Positions 23,296 to 24,056 of a stretch of DNA of 24,056 nucleotides are shown here, in pieces. The stretch spans positions 1 through 24,056 of IMG/VR virus record IMGVR_UViG_3300010354_000648. The stretch is one strand, 5' to 3'. The translations under genes and the position numbers were made by a program. Position 1 is the first letter of the stretch, and each line of letters opens with the position of its first letter. This stretch comes from a virus. The notes below the pieces were generated by a model. It searched no databases. It was given only the letters and a program-made list of their open reading frames with translations, and was not told the origin of the DNA.

Positions 23296-24056
23296 ATGGC
23301 TCAGTGGAATATACAAACTCAAGATTATTTAAATCAAGAGAGAAGTCTTTTTGAAGTTAATGGTCTTGCAACAAGAGATGGACATATTGTAGATGAATAT
23401 AATCCATTTCCAGTAACTATAAACACAGATGCTTTTGGAAGAACAAGAGTATCAAACCCACTTACACTTTTTGATTCATCTCACAGATATAGAGATAATA
23501 ATCTTTGGGATTCATTAGTCGTAGGCACTGGTTCTACGGTTGGATTTGTAACAGCACAAGGTTTAGTTCATCTTGGAATTGGAACTACTGCTGGTTCTTC
23601 TATCACAAGAGAAACCACAAAGGTATTTGCATATCAACCAGGAAAGTCTTTGTTGGTAATGAATACTTTTGTGATGAATGCTCCAAAGGAAAATCTTCGT
23701 CAAAGAGCAGGATATTTTGGTGCTGATAATGGAATTTATTTTGAAGTTAATGGAATTGGTTCTACTTCCGTAAGTTTTGTAGAAAGAAGTTTATCAACAG
23801 GAGCAGAAACAAGAGTTCCACAATATCAGTGGAATGGAGATAAATTGGATGGAACTGGACATTCTGGATTAACTTTAGACACTTCCAAAGCACAAATTTT
23901 GTGGACAGATGTTGAGTGGTTGGGATTAGGAACCGTAAGAGTTGGATTTGTAATCAATGGAAAATTTATTCATTGTCATTCTTTCCATCACGCAAATATA
24001 ATTGAATCCACTTATATGACAACTGCTTCTTTGCCGTTGAGATTGGAAATTTCAAA
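23296..24056 (+). CDS. Virion structural protein, 3' end outside the window (253 visible codons)
   Basis: ATG 23296 follows the previous stop after two bases; no stop occurs before the right edge. The product starts MAQWNIQTQDYLNQERSLFE and contains DAFGRTRVSNPLTLFDSSHRY, VFAYQPGKSLLVMNTFV, ENLRQRAGYFGADNGIYFE and LDTSKAQILWTDVEWLGLGT, then FHHANIIESTYMTTASLPLR. I recognise these as a conserved structural protein of T4-like marine phages, often found in virion proteomes with no T4 homologue. It also carries GTGSTVGFVTAQG and GIGTTAG strings like those of the fibre genes. It is beta-rich and lacks enzymatic motifs. In the canonical T4 order the prohead protease gp21 would be expected here. Confidence 0.85.
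   Translation, partial: MAQWNIQTQDYLNQERSLFEVNGLATRDGHIVDEYNPFPVTINTDAFGRTRVSNPLTLFDSSHRYRDNNLWDSLVVGTGSTVGFVTAQGLVHLGIGTTAGSSITRETTKVFAYQPGKSLLVMNTFVMNAPKENLRQRAGYFGADNGIYFEVNGIGSTSVSFVERSLSTGAETRVPQYQWNGDKLDGTGHSGLTLDTSKAQILWTDVEWLGLGTVRVGFVINGKFIHCHSFHHANIIESTYMTTASLPLRLEIS

Noticed and set aside
23505-23726. Alternative + strand frame within the last gene
   Set aside because: It is out of frame with the long conserved structural protein starting at 23296 and its Phe/Cys/Trp-rich product is an artefact.

Overview
The window is an AT-rich stretch of late structural genes, all on the + strand, from a T4-like (Straboviridae/Kyanoviridae-type) marine myovirus. The conserved order terminase large subunit (gp17), tail sheath (gp18), tail tube (gp19), portal (gp20), then small proteins in the gp67/gp68 positions, is the T4 head-tail module. 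The low-complexity fibre proteins rich in GVTT/GIGT/GVST tetrapeptides, and the AATAAATA/TATAAATA late promoters, are typical of phages of marine cyanobacteria or Pelagibacter. The sequence alone does not decide between those hosts. No tRNA, CRISPR array, insertion sequence or integrase gene was seen.

Layout. (1) 1-4141: a fibre-like structural protein cut by the left edge, with at least 15 copies of a ~26-residue repeat. (2) 4183-13950: a 3255-residue mosaic fibre/adhesin. It has an N-terminal pectin-lyase-like segment split by a large helical insertion, tail-fibre modules, a lectin-like region and a C-terminal S74 self-cleaving chaperone. (3) 13947-14216: a small protein overlapping the fibre stop, followed by the only clear intrinsic terminator, fused to a late promoter. 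(4) 14261-15729: a multidomain protein of the gp17-upstream locus, apparently expressed in two forms. (5) 15739-17615: gp17 and a zinc-finger protein. (6) 17698-21077: gp18 and gp19. (7) 21111-24056: gp20, gp67-like and gp68-position genes, and a virion protein cut by the right edge.

The most notable signal is at 15508-15550. A GGGAAAG heptamer in the correct phase for -1 slippage (the same heptamer as lambda G/GT) is followed after 5 nt by an 11-bp GC-rich stem-loop that contains the zero-frame stop. Slippage there would join the 423-residue protein seamlessly to a basic C-terminal domain encoded in the -1 frame, giving 489 residues. This looks like programmed -1 frameshifting just upstream of the terminase gene.

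Transcription units can be inferred from T4-type late promoters at 4137, 14246, 17655, 21076 and 22780. Three of them overlap the stop codon of the preceding gene. gp17 and gp19 have no promoter of their own and are probably read through from upstream. Gaps between genes are all under 90 nt; nothing else was seen in them.
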